Source of the DNA: Timaviella sp038204505
Lineage (GTDB): Bacteria; Cyanobacteriota; Cyanobacteriia; Elainellales; Elainellaceae
Direction: 5' to 3'
NCBI GenBank assembly: GCA_038204505.1
Contig: JBBRCV010000141.1
Span: 1-15,147 of the forward strand
DNA: 15,147 bases
A program made the position numbers and the translations under genes. The notes beneath the pieces are model-generated. The model did not search any database, had not been told where the DNA came from, and was given only the letters and a program-made list of their open reading frames with translations. Shown piece by piece: positions 1 through 7,051 of this stretch (position 1 is the stretch's first letter; each line of letters opens with the position of its first letter).

Positions 1-139
1 TAGACCTGTTGGGTAATAACGAGAAAAATCGCTGAAAGGCTTACACAGACTGAGTTTTAAGGATTTTGAGTAAAAATCGCTGAAAGGCTTACTAGAAGGG
101 GGGTTCAAGCATTTCTGTGCTTATTACCCAACAAGTCTA
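1..139. mobile_element. Small element with 19-bp terminal inverted repeats (MITE-like or IS end remnant)
   Basis: The first 19 bases (TAGACCTGTTGGGTAATAA) and bases 121-139 (TTATTACCCAACAAGTCTA) are inverted copies of each other with one mismatch. Inside, AAAATCGCTGAAAGGCTTAC occurs twice in direct orientation (25-44 and 73-92), 48 bp apart, as subterminal transposase-binding repeats often do. There is no room for a transposase. Right after the element the sequence reads in frame as the middle of a histidine kinase ATPase domain, so the element appears to be inserted in that gene. The left flank and any target duplication lie outside the window, so the family cannot be named. It could also be the two ends of a larger element after internal deletion. 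Confidence 0.6.
24..92 (+). repeat. Direct repeat pair of 21 bp inside the terminal element
   Basis: The 21-bp sequence at 24-44 is repeated exactly at 72-92. Both copies lie between the terminal inverted repeats. With two copies and no further unit this is not a CRISPR array. Confidence 0.7.
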
Positions 140-402
140 ATCCAACAATTTGGGTACGGACTCAAACCAAAATTCCAGGGTGGGCTAGCATTGTCATTCA
201 AGATAATGGTGTGGGTATCTCTGAAGCAGCAATGCCAAAGATCTTTGATCCGTTCTTCACCACTAAGCCCATCGGCGAAGGCACAGGGTTAGGGCTAGCC
301 ATTAGTTACCAAATCGTAGTTAATAATCATAGTGGCAGTCTCAAGTGCATCTCAGAGGCTGGTAAAGGTGCAGAGTTTTGGATTGAAATTCCAGTAGGAT
401 GA
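139..402 (+). pseudogene. 3' fragment of a sensor histidine kinase (HATPase_c domain)
   Basis: The frame encodes the C-terminal part of a two-component histidine kinase ATP-binding domain. The G1 box (DNGVGI), the F box (IFDPFFTTK) and the G2 box (GTGLGLAIS) are all present and in order, followed by a normal C-terminus (GAEFWIEIPVG, stop at 400-402). The N box, the dimerisation/phospho-acceptor His region and any sensor domain are missing, because the sequence to the left is the inverted-repeat element, which has an in-frame stop at 67-69. A GTG at 211 could start only a 63-residue piece lacking the nucleotide-binding Asn. I read it as the remnant of a kinase broken by insertion. The rest of the gene may lie left of the window. 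Confidence 0.75.
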
Positions 403-421
403 GGGGCTGAATGTCCTCATC
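398..421 (+). terminator. Hairpin over the kinase stop codon, possible terminator
   Basis: GATGAGG (398-404) and CCTCATC (415-421) are perfect 7-bp inverted arms around a 10-nt loop and overlap the stop codon. No T-run follows, so it is not a classic intrinsic terminator. Confidence 0.3.
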
Positions 422-535
422 TCAAGAAGAGTTGCAGAAATTGCAGAAAATTCCTGGCTGACAATCTCTAAGACGGCTAGAATATCCCATTAGCGGCTGT
501 TGTAAACAACGACCGATGTAGAGTTACCCGATTTT

Positions 536-636
536 ATGGACCAAAGTCCATTTCCACATAGTAAATTGTCCTCTAGCCCGGTGTAGCCATTGTCTCTGTG
601 ACTGTAGTTTCCCGGCGCGCGGGGACTATAGGAGAC
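536..636 (+). promoter_or_regulatory. Structured mgtE leader with hairpin next to the ribosome binding site
   Basis: The leader has a 6-bp stem-loop (ATGGAC/GTCCAT, 536-551). Closer to the gene is a GC-rich hairpin whose arms 605-614 and 620-628 pair with one bulged T and a GCGCG loop. It ends two bases before the Shine-Dalgarno AGGAG (630-634). Outside it, GTCTC (592-596) can pair with GAGAC (632-636), which would cover the ribosome binding site. I do not recognise the M-box (ykoK) Mg riboswitch sequence. Metal-responsive folding is inference only. Confidence 0.35.
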
Positions 637-640
637 TGAA

Positions 641-1990
641 ATGCTCACTCAGGAAAACAGAGATGTCCTGCTAGAACTTGTTGATTTAAATCAGGCAAAG
701 GGAGAATTGAATCGTCTCCAAGCTGTAGATGTGGGTGATTACATTGAGGATCTGCCCCCCGAAAAACGGGCGATCGCTTTCCGGCTGCTCCAAAAAGATA
801 AAGCAACCGACGTATTTGAATATCTGCCCCCCGATGTCCAGGAGGAGCTAATTACCTCACTCCACACCGCAGATGTTCGGAGTCTGGTCGATTCTATGCG
901 TCCCGACGATCGCGCCGAGTTGTTCGACGAACTGCCCGCCCGCATCGTCAAACGGTTGCTGCAACAGCTCAGTCCTGCCGAACGCGCCGCCACCGCCACC
1001 ATTTTAGGCTATCCCGAAGGCACTGCCGGACGGGTCATGACGACCGAATATGTGCAGCTCCGCCAAGGGTTGACCGTGGGTGAAGCCCTAGAAAAGATTC
1101 GGCAGACTGACCAAGATAAGGAAACTGTCTATTACACCTATGTGACTGACGAACGGCGTAAATTAATGCAGGTCGTGTCATTGCGGCAACTCCTGTTCTC
1201 AATTCCGACTGCCTATATTCGTGATATTGCTAGTGAGCGGGTGCTGAAAGCCTACACCGAGATGCCTCAAGAGGACGTGGCGCAACTGATGAAGCGCTAT
1301 GACCTGCTGGCGTTGCCTGTGGTCGATCGCGAAGATCGGCTGGTGGGAATTGTGACCATTGATGATGTAGTGGATATTCTGGAGGAAGAAGCCACCGAGG
1401 ATATTCAAAAATTAGCAGGGGTTAGTGGGGGTGATGAGGCAGCGCTGTGTTCGCCCAAGGTAACCATGCAGAAGCGGTTGCCGTGGTTGCTGATCAATGT
1501 GGTGCTATACGTAGGTGCAGCCAGTGCGATCGCCCCTTTTCAGTCTATTATCTCTCTGGTGCCTGTTTTAGCCGTCATTATGCCGATTTTTTCTAATGCC
1601 AGTGGTACTGTGGCAATTCAAGCCCTTTCGGTGACGGTGCGAGGCTTAGGGATTGGGGAAGTCACGCATCATGACACGCTCAAAATTCTGAGGAAAGAGG
1701 TTTTGGCGGGCTTAGGTTCTGCGCTGGCGTTGGGAGTTTCGTTGGCGGCGCTTTCGTTAATCTGGGCACCGCCTACAGAGCGTTGGATTGCGTTGGTGGC
1801 TGGGTCAGTAATGATGGTTAATGTGCTGATCGCGGCGAGTTTGGGAACGTTGCTGCCAATGGGGTTGAAGCGGATGAATCTTGACCCGGCGTTGATTAGT
1901 GGACCTTTGCTGACGACAACTTTAGATGCGATCGGGTTTTTGACGTTTTTGAGTTTGACCTCTGTGGCGTTAAAAATGGTGGGGCAGTAA
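641..1990 (+). CDS. mgtE: Magnesium transporter MgtE
   Basis: A 449-residue MgtE-family protein, a membrane channel/transporter for Mg2+ gated by its cytoplasmic part. The order is typical: a helical MgtE N domain at about residues 30-130 (ending GYPEGTAGRVMTTEYV), a pair of CBS domains at about 130-250 (VVDREDRLVGIVTIDDVVDI) and a five-helix membrane domain at about 278-449. The membrane part carries the family's P-(S/N)-(A/G)-x(n)-Q-(A/S) stretch, here PIFSNASGTVAIQALS, and the TTTLDAIGF segment with the conserved Asp (about residue 429) that helps line the pore. AGGAG six bases before the ATG supports the start. It is transcribed alone, convergent with the thioredoxin gene, and its leader may be structured. 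Length and domain order are normal. Confidence 0.93.
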   Translation: MLTQENRDVLLELVDLNQAKGELNRLQAVDVGDYIEDLPPEKRAIAFRLLQKDKATDVFEYLPPDVQEELITSLHTADVRSLVDSMRPDDRAELFDELPARIVKRLLQQLSPAERAATATILGYPEGTAGRVMTTEYVQLRQGLTVGEALEKIRQTDQDKETVYYTYVTDERRKLMQVVSLRQLLFSIPTAYIRDIASERVLKAYTEMPQEDVAQLMKRYDLLALPVVDREDRLVGIVTIDDVVDILEEEATEDIQKLAGVSGGDEAALCSPKVTMQKRLPWLLINVVLYVGAASAIAPFQSIISLVPVLAVIMPIFSNASGTVAIQALSVTVRGLGIGEVTHHDTLKILRKEVLAGLGSALALGVSLAALSLIWAPPTERWIALVAGSVMMVNVLIAASLGTLLPMGLKRMNLDPALISGPLLTTTLDAIGFLTFLSLTSVALKMVGQ

Positions 1991-2004
1991 ATGGTGGGGC
2001 AGTA
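1975..2004 (+). repeat. Exact 15-bp tandem duplication over the mgtE stop codon
   Basis: AATGGTGGGGCAGTA occurs at 1975-1989 and again directly at 1990-2004. The unit is a multiple of three, so the copy supplies a second in-frame stop (TAG at 2003-2005) after the first (TAA at 1988-1990). Confidence 0.85.
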
Positions 2005-2030
2005 GAGGAAACAATAGGGAAACCCTAGCG

Positions 2031-2603
2031 CTATTGCACCACTTGTCCACCATGACTGCGCGGATCATCATTGCTGGCTTGGGGACTGGCTTGGGTTGCA
2101 GGGGCTTCTACTTCGGAGACACGCCCTCGGCTTTGTAAATAGGGCAGAGGAGAGGCGGTGGCAAGGGCTTCAATGTTGCCTGCCATAATGGCGCGGGGCT
2201 GTTGACCAATGGTACTGGCGATCGCCTCTCCTTTTGGGGTCAGGAATTCAAAGTGAGGAATGCCATCAACCCGATAGCTCAGCATTTCGGGGAGCCATTT
2301 ATTATTGTCTACATTGAGCATGACAAAGTTGATGCGATCGCCATATTGTTGTTCCAGTTCGCTCATGTCTTTTGCCATCGATTGACAAGCTGAGCACCAG
2401 TTGGCGTAGAACTCTATGAGAGTGGGTTTGTTGCTTTTGAGGGCAACGTCGAGAGGGACGGCAATCGCTGCAAGACTCGCAAGGGAACCTGAGCTTGTGC
2501 CAGTCCGTAGACCTAAAAAGAGAGCAATGCTGAGAGCCATCGCAACCAGGACAATGATCAGGTTGCGGAGACGGGCGGCAATGGGCGATGGAGTGACGGT
2601 CAT
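2031..2603 (-). CDS. txlA: Membrane-anchored thioredoxin-like protein (TxlA/HCF164 type)
   Basis: A 190-residue thiol-disulphide oxidoreductase. A single hydrophobic segment (about residues 13-32) would anchor it in the thylakoid or plasma membrane. A thioredoxin fold follows, with the redox motif WCSAC (69-73) in the context LIEFYANWCSACQSM and the cis-proline region DGIPHF (about 113-118). The tail from about 150 is rich in Ala, Pro and Ser and looks disordered. Size and layout match cyanobacterial TxlA and plant HCF164, which pass reducing equivalents to the lumen for cytochrome maturation. The lumen role is known for the family and not shown by the sequence. No clear Shine-Dalgarno precedes the ATG. 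It lies 80 bp downstream of the corrinoid adenosyltransferase gene on the same strand; a functional link is not evident. Confidence 0.85.
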   Translation of the reverse strand: MTVTPSPIAARLRNLIIVLVAMALSIALFLGLRTGTSSGSLASLAAIAVPLDVALKSNKPTLIEFYANWCSACQSMAKDMSELEQQYGDRINFVMLNVDNNKWLPEMLSYRVDGIPHFEFLTPKGEAIASTIGQQPRAIMAGNIEALATASPLPYLQSRGRVSEVEAPATQASPQASNDDPRSHGGQVVQ

Positions 2604-2649
2604 AGAGATCTGAACCTGGAGAATTCTGCTTTGGTCTAAACTTTAGTCC

Positions 2650-2663
2650 TTAAAGAACTTTAA
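2650..2663. promoter_or_regulatory. Palindrome upstream of the thioredoxin gene
   Basis: TTAAAG-AA-CTTTAA is a perfect inverted repeat with 6-bp arms in the 80-bp gap between the adenosyltransferase stop and the thioredoxin start. It could be an operator; it is AT-rich and may be chance. Confidence 0.2.
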
Positions 2664-2683
2664 CCACATTTTGGATTGAGTTT

Positions 2684-3835
2684 TTAGAAATCTACGCCTC
2701 GTTTGAGATCAACGCCTTTTTCAGCGTAGTGCTTGTGGCAATAAACTTCAGAATGAACGCTAGCCAAGTCAAAATAATCTGGGGGATTCTTGCAGCGTCC
2801 GGTGATAATAATTTCGGTGTCGCGCGGCTTTCTAAGAAGCGCTTGCACGATCGGTTCTTGGGGCAGTAATTCTAGATCTACTGTAGGGTTTAGTTCATCC
2901 AGAATGATGGTTTTGTAAAGACCAGAGGCGATCGCCGCCCTCGCAATTTCCCAGCCGCGCTCAGCCTCCACATAATCTAACTCTTGCTGCTGCCCCCGCC
3001 ACACGATCGCATCTCGTCCACAGCGCTGATGATCGACCAAGTTGGGATAGCTTTGGTGAAGCGCCGCGATCGCCGCATCTTCGGTATAGCCCACCCCACC
3101 CTTCAACCATTGCAAAATCAATACTCGATGCGATTTATCCTGGCTAATCCCTTTTCCGATCGCCTGTAACGCCTTGCCTAAAGCACTGGTAGATTTGCCC
3201 TTGCCCGCGCCTGTGTAGATTTCAATGCCTTCAATTCCATGCGCCAAGGCATTGGGATGATGATACGCCTTCATCTCAGAATGAAGGTCAGCAATATCCA
3301 ATAGAGCTTGAGGCGCAGCGCGCCCTGTGGCAATTATTTCTAAATCAGGCGATTTATTGAGTAAGGTCTTTACAACCTCGTCAACGGACAGTAAGCCTAG
3401 GTCAAGCACGGGATTAATTTCGTCTAAAACCACGACTGAATATAGACCAGAGGCGATCGCCCCTTTTGCCACATCCCAGCCCCGCTGTGCCTCCAAACGG
3501 TCAAACTTCGTAATATCATCTGCCCCAAAAAATTCTGCCCGTCCAGTTCGCACCTGGTCGATTAAGTGCGGAAAACCTCGCCGCAAAGCCTCGATCGCCG
3601 CATCTTCATCGTAAGTCCGTCCCGGACCTTTCAAAAACCGCAGCAGCAACACCCGCGTCTGGGTCCCCGTATTAATGCCTAGCCCAATCGATCGCAGCAC
3701 CACACCTAGCGCAGCCTGCGATTTTCCCTTCCCCAGCCCGTCATATACGTGGGTCTGACCTGCTAGCCGCTCAGACCTACCTTGGGCTGTCCGAATACCG
3801 ATGCCTGATCTAGTCATGACTTTAGTATTGCTCAT
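2684..3835 (-). CDS. cobO: Tandem two-domain corrinoid adenosyltransferase (CobO/CobA-like)
   Basis: A 383-residue protein made of two CobO-type P-loop domains fused head to tail, at about residues 28-200 and 204-383. CobO enzymes transfer adenosyl from ATP to the cobalt of a reduced corrinoid in B12 synthesis. Each half carries the full motif set: Walker A GLGKGKS (33-39) and GAGKGKS (209-215), the acidic motif LDEIN (137-141) and LDELN (312-316), and TGR (170-172 and 345-347) followed by an (A/S)-x-x-HSE segment. Single-domain CobO is normally about 180-200 residues, so this is a duplication-fusion. Both P-loops look intact. The second half is closer to the canonical DELN form, and the first may have diverged in role. 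The start at 3835 lacks a clear ribosome binding site; an ATG six codons in is an alternative. No other B12 gene is in the window. Confidence 0.85.
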   Translation of the reverse strand: MSNTKVMTRSGIGIRTAQGRSERLAGQTHVYDGLGKGKSQAALGVVLRSIGLGINTGTQTRVLLLRFLKGPGRTYDEDAAIEALRRGFPHLIDQVRTGRAEFFGADDITKFDRLEAQRGWDVAKGAIASGLYSVVVLDEINPVLDLGLLSVDEVVKTLLNKSPDLEIIATGRAAPQALLDIADLHSEMKAYHHPNALAHGIEGIEIYTGAGKGKSTSALGKALQAIGKGISQDKSHRVLILQWLKGGVGYTEDAAIAALHQSYPNLVDHQRCGRDAIVWRGQQQELDYVEAERGWEIARAAIASGLYKTIILDELNPTVDLELLPQEPIVQALLRKPRDTEIIITGRCKNPPDYFDLASVHSEVYCHKHYAEKGVDLKRGVDF

Positions 3836-3899
3836 TTTAAGAGGAATGAAGGAAGAGAAATAAAGGAGAAAAGAACTTCGATCGCGCTTTCAAGGTAAC

Positions 3900-3939
3900 A
3901 CTACAAGTAGTTCTTCTGACCTAAATATTACTAATATTT
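3900..3939. promoter_or_regulatory. Two palindromes in the cobO/fraC divergent region
   Basis: ACTAC-AA-GTAGT (3900-3911) and AAATATTA-C-TAATATTT (3923-3939) are perfect inverted repeats close together in the 248-bp divergent spacer. They could be operators for either side. No regulator is identifiable, and I see no confident -35/-10 pair. Confidence 0.3.
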
Positions 3940-4051
3940 TTCTACATATAGTGTTTTTGCTAAAAATAATTAACTCGTAGTTCATCCTGTTGCCGCTCAC
4001 TTCTTTTCCGATCCAGCAGATCCATTCCGTCTAGTCTGAAGTACTTTTAAT

Positions 4052-4064
4052 GAGAGAATCTCTC
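4052..4064. promoter_or_regulatory. Palindrome just upstream of fraC
   Basis: GAGAGA-A-TCTCTC is a perfect inverted repeat ending 19 bases before the fraC start. It might be an operator or a small hairpin in the mRNA leader. Confidence 0.2.
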
Positions 4065-4083
4065 CGCATCTTTTCTTGAGCCA

Positions 4084-4659
4084 ATGTCCTTTGATTTTAT
4101 CCCCAGTGTCGTTCCCCTCCGCGCGATCGCCTTTCAGATCGTCTTTTTGCTGATGGCGATCGCCATTGAAGGCACCGTCCTTCACAAACAGCTCAACATT
4201 CCCCCCAAACAGAGTGTCCAGTTTGCCGCCTCCAGCAATTTATTAACAACCGTTCTAGGCTGGCTAGGAATGTTCTTCCTGTTGGGTACTTCTCTGGCGC
4301 TGCCCACGCCTTTAACCACAGAGTTAAAAATGGCTCTGCTCAACTTCATCTTTTTCGATCAATGGTCTAACGGCACTGCCGAGCTGCTGATCATGATTTG
4401 CTTCATTACCTTTTTCGTCAGCTTAGGCGTGAAATGGCTGGGGCTAGTCGGGCTAGATTGGCTGATGAAGAAAGACCTGCCCACAGCCCCAGAAGTAGTA
4501 GCTGAAACCAGCGTTTTTATTTCGCCCCAGCGCAAGCCCCGCGAGTTCCGTCCTCGGCTTAACACCACCCTAGCGGCAAACGCCTGGAGCTATAGCGCAA
4601 TTCTGGTGGCGCTTCTGCTTCGTATTGTCTTCCAATCAAATCTCAATGTCCCGCTGTGA
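4084..4659 (+). CDS. fraC: Filament integrity protein FraC
   Basis: A 191-residue integral membrane protein with hydrophobic segments at about residues 9-31, 52-73 and 98-121 and probably a fourth at 166-184, separated by a soluble stretch (about 129-160). I assign FraC from its size and membrane layout and, above all, from the gene order: this gene, a five-helix membrane protein of about 380 residues, then an ABC-2 type permease. This is the fraC-fraD-fraE order of heterocyst-forming Anabaena. There FraC sits at the septa between cells and is needed for long filaments and cell-to-cell exchange of small molecules. The stop overlaps the next start by four bases (GTGA), suggesting translational coupling. 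No clear Shine-Dalgarno precedes the ATG. Confidence 0.8.
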   Translation: MSFDFIPSVVPLRAIAFQIVFLLMAIAIEGTVLHKQLNIPPKQSVQFAASSNLLTTVLGWLGMFFLLGTSLALPTPLTTELKMALLNFIFFDQWSNGTAELLIMICFITFFVSLGVKWLGLVGLDWLMKKDLPTAPEVVAETSVFISPQRKPREFRPRLNTTLAANAWSYSAILVALLLRIVFQSNLNVPL

Positions 4660-5807
4660 AAAAACTTTTTGACCAGTTCCAAGCACGCTTCAAAGACGTT
4701 CAGCCGTTTTCAGGCACAACTGCTCTATTCCTGGGAATATTCTCCTGGCTAGTTTACCTGCTGATTCGTGAACCTGCGGCAAAGGAACTCGTAGCGCTGA
4801 CTGGCTGGTTTTTCCTGATCATTGGCACTGATTGGGTGCTTTTTAATAAAACCGTGCCCATTCCGCTTTTGGGCTTAAAAATTAAATACGGACCTTGGGT
4901 AACCGGGGCGTTGCTGAGTATCGCCCTCTACAGCAATCGCTTCTTCATCCAAGATGTTCCGACCGCTCTCATCAGTTGGCCGTTGTTATCTGGAATCATT
5001 GCTGCCATTCCAACCTTATTAAAAACGGGTCCCCAGATTAAAAGGTTCGATGACTTGATCCCATCTGAGCGACAATATCTGGTTCTGTTAGCCCTGATCT
5101 CGATCCTGTTAAGCTGCTGGATTCAGTTTCATTTTTTGCTTGATAATTTGATCCAGCAATATCCTAGCCTCCTAGCCGATACCAATATTGATAAAAGCGC
5201 CTTCATAGTTCGACTGACCCCACCGCCTGTTTCTAAAGGCGTGGACGTTTTAGAAACCGCCGAAGCCATGATTCGAGACGAACTCCGACGCGGTGAACTG
5301 AGAGGGCGATCGTGGGCAGATGGGCAAAGGTTCCTGCGTAATGTCCAAAACCCGAACTCGTCCATTCACCCCCGTATCATGGCTCCCGTCATTGCCCAGA
5401 AGGTCTTTGGCAACACTCCTGGCATCGAAGAAGCTCCCTTCTGGTCGTACAACGCCCAATTCTTTACTAGCAATATTGACAATGCGCCAGGCTCCCAATC
5501 TCCCTGGTACGGCACATTACTATTACAAGCTATCTGGCGCGGACCTAGCTCACAACCCAACGGCTACACCCTAGACAAATCTTGCCGTGTCCCCCGTGAG
5601 CCAGACGCACCCACCATCAGAGGTTTAGAGCGCCCCAAAGAACTCAGCTTCTTTCTTCTCAAGTGCGATCCCATAACATCGCGCACACCCGGCATTACTC
5701 TCGATCGCCCTTCTGAGCGCCCCAGCGCACCCTGGTGGAACCCTCGCGCTACGCCGCCATCCCCAACACCTACCCCTACTCCCGATCGCTTCAACCGCAA
5801 TATTTAG
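4656..5807 (+). CDS. fraD: Septal junction protein FraD
   Basis: A 383-residue protein with five hydrophobic segments in its first half (about residues 21-38, 45-63, 79-93, 104-121 and 141-162) and a large soluble C-terminal half, probably periplasmic. That layout fits FraD, which in Anabaena is part of the septal junction, forming its plug with the C-terminal part facing outward. It begins with GTG inside the fraC stop codon (4-bp overlap), so its translation is probably coupled to fraC. A charged helical stretch (about 197-218) follows the last membrane segment. The last 30 residues are rich in Pro, Ser and Thr (TPPSPTPTPTPDRFNRNI) and look flexible. The protein seems somewhat longer than the Anabaena one, mainly through this tail. 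Confidence 0.8.
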   Translation: MKKLFDQFQARFKDVQPFSGTTALFLGIFSWLVYLLIREPAAKELVALTGWFFLIIGTDWVLFNKTVPIPLLGLKIKYGPWVTGALLSIALYSNRFFIQDVPTALISWPLLSGIIAAIPTLLKTGPQIKRFDDLIPSERQYLVLLALISILLSCWIQFHFLLDNLIQQYPSLLADTNIDKSAFIVRLTPPPVSKGVDVLETAEAMIRDELRRGELRGRSWADGQRFLRNVQNPNSSIHPRIMAPVIAQKVFGNTPGIEEAPFWSYNAQFFTSNIDNAPGSQSPWYGTLLLQAIWRGPSSQPNGYTLDKSCRVPREPDAPTIRGLERPKELSFFLLKCDPITSRTPGITLDRPSERPSAPWWNPRATPPSPTPTPTPDRFNRNI

Positions 5808-5841
5808 CCCTGTATTTAAGGGAATATTGAGGGAAATATTC
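5799..5841 (+). repeat. Degenerate AT-rich repeats at the fraD stop codon
   Basis: AATATTTAG, TATTTAAGGG, AATATTGAGGG and AAATATTCAG follow each other at and just after the stop codon, as decayed copies of one short unit. They fill part of the 80-bp gap before fraE. Confidence 0.4.
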
Positions 5842-5894
5842 AGCGCCACTGGGGCATATTAAAAGCGATCGCGTCCAAAATCTAACGAGTGTCT

Positions 5895-6674
5895 ATGAAC
5901 TTAGGTCGAACTCTAGTAGTCGCTTCTAACGTGTTCCGCGAGGTCATCCGCGATCGCGTCTTATACATCATCGGTTTCTTCGCCCTAATCTTAATTGCGG
6001 CGGCGGTGCTCATTCCCGAAATCGCAGCAGGCAACGAAGATAGAATCATCATGGACATCGGCTTAGCCGCCATAAACCTCTTTGGACTGGTCGTGACCGT
6101 CTTTGTCGGCACAGCATTAATCAATAAAGAAATTGAAAAGCGCACGGTCTACGTCCTGATCTCCAAACCAGTCAGCCGCGCCGAGTTTGTCGTTGGCAAG
6201 CATGTAGGATTATCGGCAGTGCTGGCAGTGCTGCTGGCGACAATGACCGCCATCTTTCTGGCGGTGCTCAGTGTCAAACAGATTTCTTATCCGCTCAACA
6301 GCATATTGTTGACGGTGCTTTTCCAGTTTCTAGAACTCGCCCTGATTGCCGGAGTTGCCATTCTCTTTGGCGTGTTCACGAGTTCGTTGATCGCCATGAT
6401 GCTGACCCTGGCGGTTTACCTGATGGGAAACTTCAGCCGCGATATCGTCACTTTGGGCAACCTGGCAGAAAATCCAGGCATTCGGCAAGTGACTCAGAAC
6501 CTTTATTTGGTGCTGCCCGACTTATCACGCTTTAACCTCAAAAACGAGGCGATTTATGGAATAGCGCTACTGCCCCAGCCGTTAGAATTGCTGGGGAGTG
6601 CGGTTTATGGGCTGGTGTGGATAGGGTTGGTGTTGGCGATCGCCGTCCTGATCTTTTCCCGCCGAGAGTTTTAG
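5895..6674 (+). CDS. fraE: ABC-2 type permease FraE
   Basis: A 259-residue ABC-transporter membrane subunit with about six hydrophobic segments, near residues 22-42, 56-76, 103-125, 133-158, 159-178 and 233-255. The cytosolic loop INKEIEKRTVYVLISKPVSR is the signature stretch of ABC-2/NosY-type permeases, which normally docks with a separate ATPase. No ATPase gene is present here, so the partner must be encoded elsewhere, as is usual for FraE. In Anabaena FraE is needed for filament integrity in long-term nitrogen starvation. I chose the ATG at 5895; a GTG two codons upstream (5889) is equally open and has no better ribosome binding site. An 80-bp gap with a HIP1 site separates it from fraD, so it may still share the transcript. 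Confidence 0.8.
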   Translation: MNLGRTLVVASNVFREVIRDRVLYIIGFFALILIAAAVLIPEIAAGNEDRIIMDIGLAAINLFGLVVTVFVGTALINKEIEKRTVYVLISKPVSRAEFVVGKHVGLSAVLAVLLATMTAIFLAVLSVKQISYPLNSILLTVLFQFLELALIAGVAILFGVFTSSLIAMMLTLAVYLMGNFSRDIVTLGNLAENPGIRQVTQNLYLVLPDLSRFNLKNEAIYGIALLPQPLELLGSAVYGLVWIGLVLAIAVLIFSRREF

Positions 6675-6695
6675 CAGACCGAGAGTTTTAGCAGA
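6662..6695 (+). repeat. Exact 17-bp tandem duplication over the fraE stop codon
   Basis: CCGAGAGTTTTAGCAGA is present at 6662-6678 and again directly at 6679-6695. The fraE stop codon (6672-6674) is inside the first copy. The unit is not a multiple of three, so the second stop is out of frame. Confidence 0.85.
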
Positions 6696-6706
6696 GAGAT
6701 CTAAAT

Positions 6707-7009
6707 CTAATCTGCACTCATAATCTTCGGAACCTTAAAAAAGTCTCCTTGAACATTCGTCTCCCGGTCGGGTGCGTTCTCCAAAATTTGCTCCCGCTCC
6801 GGCGAAGGCTGCAACACATCCACCCGCGCCACATTGCTAACGTCGATCGCCCTGGTCGTGGGCTGAACGTTCGTAGTATCTAGCTCGTTCAACTGCTCAA
6901 AGTAATCCAAGATGCCATTAAGCTGCGTCGTAAATTGCTCCTCTTCGCCAGCCGATAAATCTAGCCGCGCCAAGTGAGCCACTTTATGAACCTGTTCCCG
7001 ATCAATCAT
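6707..7009 (-). CDS. gatC: Asp-tRNA(Asn)/Glu-tRNA(Gln) amidotransferase subunit GatC
   Basis: A 100-residue protein that matches GatC over its full length. GatC stabilises the GatA-GatB complex, which converts Glu-tRNA(Gln) and Asp-tRNA(Asn) to Gln-tRNA and Asn-tRNA. The typical start MIDREQVHKVAHLARLDLS, the middle QLNGILDYFEQLNELDTT and the ending FFKVPKIM are recognisable. gatA and gatB are not nearby, as is usual in cyanobacteria, where these genes are dispersed. It follows ycf3 on the same strand after 30 bp and is probably cotranscribed with it. The fraE and gatC genes converge with only 32 bp between them, and the stop region here carries a 6-bp tandem repeat (ATCTAA at 6699-6710). Confidence 0.93.
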   Translation of the reverse strand: MIDREQVHKVAHLARLDLSAGEEEQFTTQLNGILDYFEQLNELDTTNVQPTTRAIDVSNVARVDVLQPSPEREQILENAPDRETNVQGDFFKVPKIMSAD

Positions 7010-7020
7010 GTATTTAGCCG

Positions 7021-7051
7021 TTAAAAGAAAATCTAGCCCTTAAAAGAAAAT
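7021..7051. repeat. Direct repeat over the ycf3 stop codon
   Basis: TTAAAAGAAAAT occurs at 7021-7032 and 7040-7051, 19 bp apart. The downstream copy on the plus strand contains the ycf3 stop codon (7040-7042, read on the minus strand). Confidence 0.7.

Noticed and set aside
24..92. Two identical 21-bp repeats as a CRISPR fragment
   Set aside because: There are only two copies, they lie between inverted ends, and no third unit or cas gene is present.
403..640. M-box or other known Mg riboswitch before mgtE
   Set aside because: I could not find the conserved M-box sequence blocks; only local hairpins are supportable.
739..1002. Antisense open frame within mgtE
   Set aside because: mgtE is a clear full-length family match; the opposite-strand frame is a composition shadow.
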